From assembly GCA_022560025.1 (NCBI GenBank), contig JAFISE010000282.1, forward strand, positions 1-30,097: 30,097 nucleotides of DNA, read 5' to 3'. This DNA is from Stagonosporopsis chrysanthemi (taxonomy: Eukaryota; Ascomycota; Dothideomycetes; Pleosporales; Didymellaceae). Below, one piece after another: positions 1 to 10,996 of the stretch. Made by a program: the position numbers and the translations under genes. Each line of letters starts with the position of its first letter. Within the stretch, counting starts at the first letter, position 1. Below the pieces are notes generated by a model, which saw only the letters and a list, made by a program, of their open reading frames with translations, searched no databases and was not told the DNA's origin.

Positions 1-1083
1 GACAGGTGGTTCGCCGTCATCAACGTGTAATGATCCAGCGCTCTGAGGCTGGCGGGCTGCCCACTTCTCAAGGGCAATCTTGATGCGTGCGTTGATCTTT
101 GAATCCTTTCGTGCTTCCTCAACCTTGCGTACAGCCTCAGCTGCAGGCTGGTAGGTCTTTGGTCGTGCTGAGTGGCGTGGATTCAGGATAAAGCAGTCAG
201 CATACCAATGCTGCTTCCCACATACGCAGGTAGGTATTGGTCGTGCACTGTCACGGTGACTGCGACCAGTTGATTGAGTATCAGTCGGCTTCGTGATTCC
301 GAGCTCAGCAGCAGAGACTGCCAGGCCTGTAGAGTGAGGCTTCGTGCGGCGTAGGTATGTGGTCATCTCAGCGACGTACGTCTCCAGAGATGAGATCTCA
401 GTGGTGGTGCCCCGCGCTTCGTGCTTGAAGATCTCGCGCAGGCAGGACGTGGCGTACTCTTGATCGAGTGCTTTGCAGGCAATTAGAAAGTCTTCTTGTG
501 GTCGATTGCCGTCAGTCTCTGGCAGGCTGACAGCCTTGCCTTGAGCTGTGATGTATGTCCAGTCAGCTAGCCATTGCTCGACCTTCTTTGCAGCTCGTGG
601 AGCAGTCTTGAGAGTGTTGTATTTGTCGGCAAGCTCGCGACGGCGAGTTGCGTCAGTTGGACAGAGAAACTTCTTGAGAGCGACCAGTCGGTCGTAGGGT
701 GTCTCGTGATCCTTGATCAGGTGTATGTGGCGTACAGCAATCGTCTTGCTGATGTCCGTGTTCAGATCAGCTAAGGCTTTCTTCTGGGTGCGGTACTCAG
801 AGCGGCGGCGCTCCCATCGATCGCATTCCCATCGGTAAGATTCTCGGTCGTCTGCAGTAAGGTCAGAGAGCCTGATAGCTCCAGCCTTGTAGTCGATAAG
901 TTGAGGCTCAGCAGCCTCCGTCAGCTCAGGGAGAAGCTCCCTAGCTACGTCAGGATTGATGTATTGCCAGAGACCGTGGCGATTGGCAACGTCTCGGCGA
1001 ATGAACAACCAGGTAAACCAGTCGTCAGGTGTGTTTAGTATGACTGTGACGCGCGTCACAGCGGGATCAGACTCAGTAGCCAT
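1..1083 (-). CDS. Ty1/copia retrotransposon Gag (start of Gag-Pol), runs off the window
   Basis: A left-pointing frame opens with an ATG at 1083-1081 and has no stop in 361 codons before the window edge. The protein starts MATESDPAVT and is helical and charged. Residues 286-297 form a zinc knuckle, C-x-C-G-K-x-H-W-Y-x-D-C, close to the knuckle of fungal copia Gag proteins. Gag packages element RNA into virus-like particles in the cytoplasm; protease, integrase and RT-RNase H would follow beyond position 1. A primer-binding site and LTR lie just upstream (right) in the order expected for a 5' end. The long clean frame contrasts with the decayed genes nearby, so the insertion may be recent. Ty1/copia is favoured over Ty3 by the knuckle form and the iMet-type primer site. 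Whether pol is intact cannot be seen. Confidence 0.85.
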   Translation of the reverse strand, partial: MATESDPAVTRVTVILNTPDDWFTWLFIRRDVANRHGLWQYINPDVARELLPELTEAAEPQLIDYKAGAIRLSDLTADDRESYRWECDRWERRRSEYRTQKKALADLNTDISKTIAVRHIHLIKDHETPYDRLVALKKFLCPTDATRRRELADKYNTLKTAPRAAKKVEQWLADWTYITAQGKAVSLPETDGNRPQEDFLIACKALDQEYATSCLREIFKHEARGTTTEISSLETYVAEMTTYLRRTKPHSTGLAVSAAELGITKPTDTQSTGRSHRDSARPIPTCVCGKQHWYADCFILNPRHSARPKTYQPAAEAVRKVEEARKDSKINARIKIALEKWAARQPQSAGSLHVDDGEPPV

Positions 1084-1114
1084 AGTAGAGGCTGTAGTCG
1101 TGTTTGAATGCAGT

Positions 1115-1192
1115 AACAGGTGCGTTGTGGTGGACGCAGTAACAGGTGCGTTGTGGTGGACGCGGTAACAGGTGCGTTGTGGTGGACGCGGT
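1115..1192. repeat. Three 26-bp tandem units in the copia 5' leader
   Basis: Units at 1115-1140, 1141-1166 and 1167-1192 are identical except for one base in the first. They lie between the gag start and the primer-binding site, inside the untranslated leader of the element. Such leader repeats can vary in number between element copies; any role in packaging or translation is unknown. Confidence 0.9.
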
Positions 1193-1257
1193 ATAGCAAC
1201 GTGCGACTCAAACAGAGTGACGATTGCAGCAGCAGGTGAGAACAATCCTAGGTTGCA

Positions 1258-1271
1258 GCCGGGCTCATAAC
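1258..1271 (-). other. Primer-binding site, half-tRNA initiator-Met type
   Basis: The + strand here reads GGGCTCATAAC, preceded by GCC, directly against the LTR edge. This resembles the anticodon stem-loop of initiator methionine tRNA, so the element's sense (-) strand could pair with a cleaved 5' half of that tRNA. Copia-group elements are known to prime this way rather than with the tRNA 3' end. The position immediately inside the 5' LTR fits. The match is from memory of the tRNA consensus and has at least one mismatch outside the core. Confidence 0.7.
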
Positions 1272-1456
1272 TGTCGCAGTGAGTGCAAGCAGTGCAGGAA
1301 GATTTGAGGATTGAACTGAGGTTGTATTGTGCGAAGCTACGAAGAGTATGTATACATGGGTAGCTGTAAACAACGCTAGTGCAGGAGAGGCAGCCTCGTC
1401 TCACCAGAGGTGAGGTGAAACTGCACGTGAGGCAGGAGATGCCCTCAACCGTGACA
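1272..1456 (-). mobile_element. 5' LTR of the copia element (185 bp)
   Basis: On the + strand it begins TGTCG and ends CGTGACA, giving the usual TG...CA ends. It matches the block at 1626-1812 along its length, most strongly over its first 120 bp. The primer-binding site abuts its left edge. The flank outside it is AGTTA, so the other end of the element, beyond the window, should be flanked by the same 5 bp. It should contain the element promoter. Confidence 0.85.
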
Positions 1457-1625
1457 AGTTATCTGGCGATGTAGCTAGCTATGAGACACCTGTACCAATG
1501 CAGTAAAGCTCCCTATTTGCTCTCCTTTACATAAAGGATGACTGTAACTAGTACTGCTATATTGTTGCTTACATTCTCTTCCCACAATCTGCGTAGGTGT
1601 CGAAGTCCTAACCATTCTTGGTATC

Positions 1626-1812
1626 TGTCGCAGTGAGTGCAAGCAGTGCAGGAAGATTTTAAGGATTGAACTAAGGTTGTATTGTGCGAAGCTACGAACA
1701 GTATGTATACATAGGTAGCTGTAAACAACGCTAGTGCAGGATAGGGAGATGCATCTTAACAAAAGTGAGGCGCAGGTTGCCTATGAGGCAAGGGAGACTC
1801 TAAATCGTGACA
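1626..1812 (-). mobile_element. Solo LTR of the same copia family with 5-bp target duplication
   Basis: This 187-bp block has the same ends as the LTR at 1272-1456 and diverges mainly in its last third. It is flanked by GTATC on both sides (1621-1625 and 1813-1817), a perfect 5-bp target-site duplication typical of copia insertion. With no internal sequence, it is best explained as a solo LTR left by LTR-LTR recombination. It lies next to the 3' end of the helicase remnant. Confidence 0.88.
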
Positions 1813-1821
1813 GTATCTGTC

Positions 1822-2790
1822 CTAATTGCCTTGTTCTCCCTTGAACCTGCACCTCCAGAGAATCTGCAACCCTTCTTTGCCACCCCCTATCGCGGCTGTG
1901 ATGATCAGTATTGCTACCCCCGTCCATTGACAGTTTTCCTTGTTGTTCTTCCTAGTGTTACATAGTTTTTGGCTGATCCCGCACTTGAAGCACATCTGGC
2001 TGTCCTTAGCGTACCTCAGTCCTTTTTGAAAATCGTCGCAGCCATTAGTCGAAAGCTCTGCTGGTCCTGCCGTGCACTCGGCTCGAAAGTGCAAAAAGCA
2101 GTCTCTGCCGTCTTCTCCCTGTTGCGTCACCCAACATGCTGCGCAGCCATCTACTAGCTCGTCTAACACCTCCAGCACTACATGCATCTTACGACCCTGC
2201 CTCTGCTGCCACCTATGCAATTCGACGTTTCCTTCACTACACTGGTCGCACGTGGCGCAGTCTTGCATGCCGCAGTCGATCTCTCGGCCGTCAAGGTAAT
2301 TACTTATGATCGCCCGTCGGCAGCCCTTCGACCGGACAAACGCCCTCATGACTGATCTATCTACGCTCTGACTTGCGTCCTTATCGCGCTCTACTTCCTC
2401 CTCTTCTACCAATATCATCGAGTCTACTGCTTCGCCGCCCTGTCCTGCGCGTCCTGACTCTTGTGCAAAATCAATCATGCTATACGGCACACTAATATAA
2501 AGCACGTACACAATGCTGGGATAATCTACACCTGTCCTAAGTGCTGAAGTAGCCACGATTAATCCGCTATTGTCTACCTGTCTTACCACCTGGTCTACCC
2601 GATCTTCAGCGTCTATTCTAGTATAGTAAAAACTGCAACCAAGCTTTTGTGCCATCTCCTTGCACTGGTCCTACAATCTGCAGTACATTACACCCTTCGA
2701 TCTCCCGAGGCACTTTACTTGCTGCTGACACTTAAGTGCACTGCAGAATAGCCATAAATGCTTTTGCATATTGTCAGCAACTGCACGCTA
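1822..2790 (-). pseudogene. TLH-type RecQ helicase remnant, C-terminal half
   Basis: A 277-codon frame (2655-1822) encodes the second RecA-like lobe of a RecQ helicase. Helicase motif V reads VATSALRTGVDYP and motif VI QESGRAGQGGE, followed by a RecQ-type zinc module with YLDGREIDC and CATCDQC. Reading through a TAG at 2673-2671 extends the match upstream with GVMYCRL then DQCKEMAQKLGC, which is helicase motif IV, so the gene is broken by a nonsense codon. Motifs I-III are absent. In fungi, stand-alone RecQ genes of this type (telomere-linked helicases) lie near chromosome ends. The protein would unwind DNA 3'-5' in the nucleus, but this copy lacks the Walker A lobe and cannot be active. Confidence 0.8.
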
Positions 2791-2904
2791 GTAAAATCAG
2801 CTAAGCTTCTGACGCTTTTGTTTAGATGTTACTACTAACAGTATGTCTTTCTCAGTGACGCCAGTGCTGACTGTCAGCACTTTCTTCGAACGCTTCTCCG
2901 TATG

Positions 2905-3110
2905 TCACGCTTTTCCCTGATCGTCGTGGCTAGATACCATAGCTGTCAGGCCGCTATCACGGTACTGTACAGCATGATGATAGCGTGAATGCAAATCAAG
3001 ATTTTGTGCAGCAGTGCAGTGCGTCTTGTAAACAATAACGCGGTAGTCATTGAGAGAGCAGATCGCATCAAGTGCTGCTTTTTCCACATATGTTCTTTCG
3101 CGATGCAAAG
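2905..3110 (-). pseudogene. Possible N-terminal Cys/His module fragment of the helicase gene
   Basis: A short frame on the same strand as the helicase contains RVIVYKTHCTAAQNLDLHSR followed by YHHAV. This resembles the Cys-x-x-His-Cys...His...His modules found at the front of large fungal TLH/DUF3505-type proteins, with one expected Cys replaced by Tyr. The spacing to the helicase part is far too short for the missing ATPase lobe, so an internal deletion is likely. The assignment is inference from a short degraded match; it may be unrelated sequence. Confidence 0.3.
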
Positions 3111-3680
3111 CGTCAAGGCATTGTCAGTACTGTATACTAGAACTGGACACCACGTATCGCGTTCTGCAGAGTGCGACGTCTATTCTGCTGAAATCACAGT
3201 GCAACTCGCAAAGCACTGATGCTGCAGAGATCTTTCTCCTGCCTGTCGCCAGCTTCTTCGTTTTCAACCGCCTTTGCTCGTCTCCCTAATCTTCTGCTAT
3301 CTGCTGTGACAATCCCAACCATCTACTTACACTAAGGCTGATGATGGTCAAACACAGACTTTATTACAAGGTGTGATTAGTTTCCTAGCAGACGGTGAGA
3401 GCTGAGAAAGGCAGACAGGCAAGTTGCGACAGCAGCAAATAAATCTTGTCTCTGGCATACCTTACTGAAGGCCTACGCCACAGGATGATAGATTCCACAG
3501 TTCTGCTCATAAGACGGGCGACCTGGTCATCTCTGCCAAAATCTTACCAACATCTCGACTCCTTTGCAACAATGCACATAGTACAGTACAATCGCTTGCA
3601 ATTGCAGGTTCTGCTCTCTGCAAGTTGCTAGTTTCTTATCCCACAACGTCCCCTGCCTCGCTTATTGTGCAGCTTTCCTA
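3111..3680. other. Gene-free interval of normal base composition
   Basis: No frame longer than about 80 codons has recognisable content and no repeat partner was found elsewhere in the window. It lies between the helicase remnant and the AT-rich block and may be further transposon or helicase debris. Confidence 0.5.
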
Positions 3681-6600
3681 GAGAGTTTCAGTTGCTAGAC
3701 ACAACAATTATATATTAGAACAGAGAGATATACTAGGCTATTAGCACAACTAGTAGGTAGCTTTACAGGACGCAGCGCAAGTCCTTAAAAGGCTGTTTAA
3801 CTAAGATATTAGTTTTAACACGCTACAATCTAAGTTTAAGAATTTTTACTTATACTTAAGACTACACAGCTAGTAGGTGTGTAGTATGTGCAAGATCTTG
3901 TTTGCAGATTGTTACTAACTTGCACTACTAAGAACATTATAGCATAAACAAAGCCTATACCTCTCTTGTATAAATTAAACTTAGCAGTTTAAGTAAATAT
4001 AAATACAGGCAGAAGAAATAGTACTATATTCTACGCTATAAGACTAGCAAGAGTATAGATATCTGTATTGTTGCAAAACAACTATTTTAAGAATTTAGCT
4101 AGTGCAGAATACTAGATCTGTCTATTTACATCTTGTCTAGTATATACACAAAGACAATATCTACAACATTGTTCTTTACTGCTTGCTTTAAAGAGGAAGA
4201 TAGTAGATACATTGTCTAAGAAGTAGAGTATATTAGTAATCTTAATAATTATATAAGTATTAAAGGCAATTATATAAGCTAAGATATTTATAATAGTACT
4301 TACTGTAGTTTTATAAAGATGCAGAAGGGGCTCTGTAACTCTATAGTCTTTCTAAGAATAGCACTGTGCTTAACTTACAATATAGTATAAGAAAGATTAG
4401 CTAAGTAGCTAATTGCTGTACTGCAAAGAGTCTTTATACTACTATTAAAAGAATATACTTATAATTTATACCTGTGTTGTATTAGTAGGTACCTGCATAA
4501 GATCTTATTAATTCTACTTAAAGTTAAGTTCTCTAATCTTATAAAGTTACTTACACTTTCTTCTTTAAAAGTATCTAAAGCTTGTCTAATATCTATTATA
4601 ATATGCTTACTTAACACCTATTACTAACTTTTAATTTTTTTTTTTTTTTGTAAGTACCTTAAATAAAGACACATCTATTGCTTTTATATTAGCTAATTTA
4701 TTGCATACTTGCCTGCACATTATTAGATTATCTTCTATACTCAAAACAATACTATAACTGTCTACTAATCCTTGTACTTAATTATATAAAGTAGACTGTG
4801 TAATTTAAATTCTAAGAATACTACTAAAGTATATTAAAGAGTTAAAAAAGAGTTGCTATCTTTATATTCTTTAGTTAGTAAGAAATGTGCAAAGCACAGT
4901 ATTAGATTGTTTAGCACTTTTTTAATTCTTAGAGTTATCTTCTCTTCTATTATTGCTACAGCTATAGCTTCTTTAAGGCTACAGGCACTGCTACTAAAGA
5001 AGCTAGCTAGACACTGTTTAGTCTTTGTTAGGTTGCAGATAGCTATATTAAGCTTGCAATCTAGATAGTTAGACTTAAAGTTACTTAGGTCCTGCTTAAA
5101 GTTTTCTTTAGACAAGTATTTGCTAATTTTGCTGCTAACAGAATTATAGTTACTCTTAATACTTTCCTTGTCTTTAGCTTTTATATTACCTTGCCTTTTT
5201 AAAGTAGTTCCTGCTAAAGCCTTTTAGCTTCTAGTCCTGTACAGGCTCTTAAAAAAGTATATAGACTATATATTGTCTTTTAATACTTATACTTTAGCTT
5301 TGCTTTCTTTAACACTCTAACTTCTATATAATTAATATGCTATTTTGTAAGATGTATTAGGTAGTGCAGAAGCTTAATACCTATACTGTACAGAATACAT
5401 ATCTATGTTTAGTAGTCTAGAAGACAATAGAAAAAATTTATAGTAAGGCGTAATCTGTTAGTCTACCTTGTAGCAGCAACTCTAAAACTTTCCTAATAAA
5501 CACTAATATAAAAAAAAGTAGCTAGTTGTAATTTTTCTTCTGTGTCTGTACTATAGGCTATTATATTACTATAAAGAGATCCTGCAGTAAGTATTGTCTT
5601 ATAAGAAAGCTAGTACTGTTATAAGCACGCTAGTATAATTTACAAACTAAGACTATGTCTGTAAAGAGTCTATCTATACTAGATTAGTTAGTACAGGTTA
5701 TATATCTACTTCTATACTAGAGAGGATTTTTCTCTTATTTTGCTAAGAATATTTACAAGCTACTTTCTATGTCCTTAGGAGACTAAGTTAGAATTGTTTC
5801 TTTTAAAAGTAAAAGATGTTAGAAGTTAATATATAAAGCTAGAGCGCTTATAAAGTTAGTATAGATTACTTTGTACAAAGTTTATACTACTATAGTACTG
5901 TAGTAATACTTATAAAATCTATAATTTACTTATCTAAATATATATAGTCTTTATGCTAGTAGTATTACTTTTAATAATTTACACACTTAATATCTAGAGC
6001 TCTAGACGCGTAGGCGATAGTGCTAGACAAAGCGTAAAAAGAACGTATAGTATACTAGCTAATTAAGGTAGGAGTAGATTAAAAGAGTAGCAAAAGTATA
6101 TAGCAAGAGATTATACTATATATGTAGAGCTTATAAAAAAAAAGCTAGTTATATACTAATATAATAGATATATCTTGTTGTACTGTATGTACTAGATAGA
6201 CAAGTGTGTCTAATTACAGTCTTAATTATCTTAAAGATTACTAGTATCTATCTTACTTCTTCTAGGCAATAGCTTTAATATTGTGCTAAGCAGACAATTA
6301 AGCACAAGCGTAAATAGAACAGAGTATATTATATAAAGTATTAGTGTAAGCTAAGTGTACTTACTAACTAACTACTCTGCGCTAAGCTAAAGGTTTGCTA
6401 CATCGTAGCTCCTGCAGCAAGGTTTCTTAGTATTAAATAGCAGCTATAGGCTTAGAAGAGAATAATACTGCTTATATAAAGTAATAACTAAGCACTTTAA
6501 TATTAAAGTATTAATAAATATAATTATGTCTAATAATATTAGTAGTTAGTAGTTATATATTCTTATATGCGTATTTAGCTATATAATTCTTTTTAATTCT

Positions 6601-8940
6601 ACTTAGTTATTAATCTACTAGGCCTAAGCTCCTAAAGAGATGCTAACACACAGCCTAACTATCTTTTACCTAAAACTAATCTGCATCTTTGCCTTTGTTA
6701 TCTATCTCTTAACTCTAAGATATATACATAAATACAAAGAGGACTAAGTTTAATTAATATCTAGTTTTAAAATATTTAGGTCTCTGTATAATTAGTATTA
6801 TATAGACTAACTCTAGTTATCTTTAGAAGTTAGTCTAGTTATATACCTATAACGTAGGCCTAAGCATGTAAATTAGTACACTAAGTTATACATTGCAGCC
6901 TATTTGCAGCTCTGCAACCTATATAGTTAATAACTTTAAGGTTTTATATTTAAGGTTAGAGTAAAGTTTGTAAGGTTGCAACAGCTTCTATAACTATAAG
7001 CTTTAGCGCAACAATATTTTAATAGACAAGCTTAAAGATTATTACTAAACTAAAGTTAGAGAACTACTAATTATAATATCTAGCAAAGTGTAAAAACTAT
7101 ATTATAATTACACTTAATTATTACAGAGAATCTTGCTATTAGTTAGAATACTTTCTTTTAAGTTTATTTATATCTTTATATATTTCTCTGTTTATAATTT
7201 ATATAATAATAATATGCAATATAAGTATAATAAAGAATATTAGCTTGCTAAAGGTCTACAAGATTAAGTATTAAATATTATTATAATAGTAGTATTATAA
7301 ACATTATTCTATTATAAAAGCTTATATATATTAAAAATATAATAATACTAATAGTGTATACTTTAGCTTTGTTAAATTTACATGCTCTTTAAATAATCTC
7401 TTAGTATTAATATTATTAAACGCTAGCACTACTACAAGAATAATAGTTTAAGAACTCTTTAGATAGCTGTCTATAAAATGCTCTACTATCTGCATATCTA
7501 TGCTAGTTTTAGACACTATAATAAGACAGGCAAGATCTACTACTATAAGACTTCTAAATAGAAGATATTAGTGCTAAACACAAGACAGCTTATATTAAAT
7601 TTAGCTAGACTTCTATACTTGTCTTTTTAAGCTACTACAGCAGCAAGCAATATACTTATAGTCTTAATCTTATCTTTTTTACTTTCTATACTATATTTTT
7701 TAGTAAATGCAAGTAGATATAGCTTTTAGCAACTTATTAAAAGCTTAAGCCTAACCTTAAGTATTTCTAAATAGACAAAACTACAATACAACTTTGTAAT
7801 CAAGAAACTATTTCTGTATATAATATTAAGTTTTTTAAAGCACACAGTATATAACAAAGTATAGTAGCAACAGCTAAACCTAGTCTTCTTAGTGTGCAAC
7901 TCTTGTCTTTCTTTGCTTACAGTATTGTAAATTAATTAATTAAAAGCTTAGGGCTAGCGTTGAGTTGTAGCTGTAGTATTAGTAGTTTTGCTAGCCTAGG
8001 CAGAAAAGCTTGCAATAAGATGTAAGTACTAAGTACGTATCTAGAAGGTTAAGCGCCTATAATTCTACTAAATATTACTACTATATAACTATATTTACAA
8101 AAAAGCTAATAAAAAATAATTAATAACTTTTTCTAAAAAGCTATGCAATACAGTAATATAAACAGTCTACTATACTAGAAATAGCTATAGATATTAAACT
8201 ATTACAGAAAGTAAGTATAATAGTTAGCTAAGGCTAATTCTGTCTTATAATATCCTAGTAACAATTAAAAGCACCTGCTTAGTTTAGAGAAGTGTAACTA
8301 GATAGACAAGTTATAGTATAATTACACAAGAGATCAGTGCTAAAATTTAGCATAAAGGAAAGTAAAGAAGTACAAGTAGAAGTAGATGCCTAGCTAAAAA
8401 GAGGTACTTTTCTTTTAAAACTAAAACTATGTTATTAGAAAAGAAATAGCAGCCTACTTAGCAAAAGCAGTACCTGCTATATCTGTGCGCATACTGCGCC
8501 TATTTGCATACAGTACTACTATGTCTATACGCACAATATAAGATTTCTAATATACGCTTAAAGCTACTTACTTTAAGTGCTATGTTATTAGCTATATATC
8601 TAAGCAACTACTACACACTAATAGCTCTTGCGTTACCTTTGTAACTATAATTGTAATTCTAACAAGTGCCTAGCTATATATAGAGGCAGCATTAACAGGT
8701 AGGCAGAGCTTGTTAATACAGATAATTAAGCGCGAAGTTATATCCTTAAAGCAGCACTAATAATACCTAGCTAATATATAACGTAATAACATTGTGTTGC
8801 TAATCTAACAGCGCTTAAAGAGCATATACTAATAAACCTATAGCATATTTAAAGCAGGTAGAGTGCAGAAACAAGGCGTTTACAGCTATACAGCACCTAA
8901 GGACAAAAATTTTAAGCTTCTAATATTAAATATAATTTTA
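3681..8940. repeat. AT-rich, TpA-rich isochore, RIP-degraded repeat DNA
   Basis: About 5.3 kb is visibly A+T rich, with dense TAG, CTA and TATA words and stop codons in all frames; the longest frame is about 93 codons. The edges are fairly sharp, and normal composition returns near 8,940. A T15 run sits at 4635-4649. This is the appearance of old transposons mutated CpA to TpA by repeat-induced point mutation. I could not identify the original element; no legible reverse transcriptase or transposase motif was found by eye, unlike the AT block at 22.4-23.3 kb. Confidence 0.75.
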
Positions 8941-9580
8941 CCTATTTAAAACTAGCATCTGCTAGGTAGGCAGCGTTTTGCAGCGACTATTATGTGTTAA
9001 AACAAGCCTGTTAGCTGGTATGCCTTTGCTACTGTCTGTTAATACGTCTTGTACTATCTGTGCATCTTATTCAGTCCTTGCAATAACACACTAGTATGTT
9101 TGACAGTGTTTCCCGTAGCAAGTCCAACTCAAGTGCAGGTCTTCTAAGTATGACATCCCGTTTTCATAATCTTTCCTGGCCTCTAGGTTGTTGAACCTCT
9201 TAGTATAGTAGCATTTACACTGGTGTTGTGTGAATAAGGTATTTTTTAAACTTAATTGCTTAGGTATAGGATAGTGCTGTAAAGAAGAGTTTTAGTTGCT
9301 TGCTAAGATAAAGTTAGGGTATTAGTTGTACTCGAATCAATGTTTGTCCCACTCTCCTCTTTCACCGCTAGGGCTGCACTGCTAGGGCTAAGTCTTTTCT
9401 ATTCACCACTCTTACCTGTGTTGTCATTCTCTACAGCTGGCCAGTCTACAGTTCTGTCACTTTTGCACTCCGGCAGCTTCGTGCTTTTCCTCAGCATTAC
9501 CTCCCAGTGTGTTCATCACTCATTGTACCAGGTTGGCTGTCCAGCCTCGCCACAACGCCGGCCCGAAACGTCCCGCTTCC
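8941..9580. other. Gene-free interval after the AT-rich block
   Basis: Composition rises back to normal. Short frames exist, including 83 codons at 9340-9591, but with low-complexity Ser/Leu content and no family resemblance. It includes the region downstream of the PD-(D/E)XK remnant. Confidence 0.5.
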
Positions 9581-10600
9581 CTACTCCATGATTCCAGCCA
9601 GGGCTCGCACTAAGTCGTCCACATCGCTTGCGCGAGTCATTCGCCATGACTTCAGCGCCTCCACATGGAATGCCCCTTCATGCTCAAAGTGGATCCACAA
9701 CTCGTGCGCAGGGCCCTCAGTAACAATAGAGAAGCACAGCAGCAGGGAAGTAGGGTGCGAATTAGTAGTCTCGTCGAGGTCTTTCAAGATACGTAGCATG
9801 CAAGCTCCACCAATAGCGGCCTGATTTTGCGCGCTGACAAGGTTGCCATTAACGCTTAGACCCTTTGTTTCCACAATCAGGAAGGGGAATTGTGCGGAAC
9901 TAGTGTGTAACAACCTAACATCTATGATCCTGCTGTACGTAGTGTTGCACCTAACACGCACAAGCGACTGCTTGTTAATTGTTTGTTTGCTGACCCAGAC
10001 AGCACGGCGCAGCTGTGCTTGATAGCTGAATAGCGCCATCTCTTTACAGCTTAGCGTTATCTGTCAGGCTGTACAATGAACATTGTGTGGCTGGTGCAGT
10101 GAAGCTTCTAGAAAGTTGTAACCTTGTATGCTAATTGAGCATAGCGTTAAATAAAATACTGTTAGCTTTGCTGAGCTTGTTGCTACTGCATAAGCACGCT
10201 GCAGCCAACTGCTAAAACGCACAGCGCTAAGGGCAAGTACTGTTAACACGGAGATAGCCTTGGAGACTACATTTCTAATATCTAATTATCTTTGCAACCT
10301 GGGGCGATGTGCATCTAGGCTAGGCCTACTGTTGTAGCATTTCAGACCCAAAAAGAAAGCAAAGGGCGGCAACAGAGCAGAGTCTAAAGGCAGAATAGTC
10401 TTTGAAGCTGCGCACGAAATAAAAGCCAGTTCCACAACAACTGTCGTAATTTTCCTGCTGCTGTACAGGACCTAAAAGCCAAAAGGCTAAAGAAGAGGAT
10501 CACGCCCTTTGCAGATGTCTGGACGAGCGTGAGGATGATTGAGGTGCATTAACGGTGGATCCATCTCGCTGAGGGGCGTTTCTCGCTTACGGGCAGGGGA
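9581..10600 (-). pseudogene. Fungal PD-(D/E)XK nuclease-like protein, N-terminal part decayed
   Basis: The C-terminal 152 codons (10039-9581) are open. They contain FPFLIVETKG, with a candidate E-x-K active-site pair, then NQAAIGGACML and LCFSIVTEGPAHELWIHF, the layout of an uncharacterised fungal PD-(D/E)XK-like family; the closing segment around LKSWRMTR also fits. Upstream, frames are broken by stops, but near 10,590 a conserved KRETPLSE patch recurs in the second family copy at 22.1 kb, suggesting the original N-terminus. The block from about 9,886 to 10,589 is homologous to about 21,460-22,132. Proteins of this type may be nucleases, but the function is unproven. The first 45 residues of the open frame come from the poorly conserved middle region, so the ATG at 10039 is probably not the native start. 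Confidence 0.6.
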
Positions 10601-10996
10601 CGCTACATGAACATAAGAGTTTTAGAGAATTTAAAGAATAATCAACAAAGAGCAAGCTTTAGAAGTAGAATAAAGAGACGTGCTTATCCTAGTTGCAATG
10701 GCTACGTAAGAATTATTAGAGTTAAGATAATAAGCATTGATGTTAGCCCTTGGCCCCTTGCCGCCTTGCGAACTCTCTTTTGATTATACTACCTAAGCCT
10801 GCCAGGGACTAGTGGTATTTGCTAGGGGATAGTGGTTAATATGATTACGGAGACGAGATAACATAAGAGAGCGGGTAGTGAATAGAGACAATGTTTATAG
10901 AAATGACATAAGACAGGAATAGAGACGACGATATTGACACTGGAAGCATAGGTTGAGAACGACTTGCGAGCTCGGAGGCTGTTCACCGTCCTGGCC
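10601..10996. other. Gene-free interval, possible promoter of the acidic ORF
   Basis: No recognisable coding content. The region just before 10,997 would serve as promoter and leader for the next ORF; no convincing TATA element stands out. Confidence 0.4.

Noticed and set aside
4834..5115. 93-codon - frame in the AT-rich block
   Set aside because: No recognisable motif and surrounded by stops; probably a chance gap in RIP-mutated DNA.
9340..9591. 83-codon frame with hydrophobic start as secreted protein
   Set aside because: Hydrophobic Ser/Leu-rich sequence but no defined cleavage site, cysteines or promoter, and it overlaps the 3' end of the PD-(D/E)XK remnant on the other strand.
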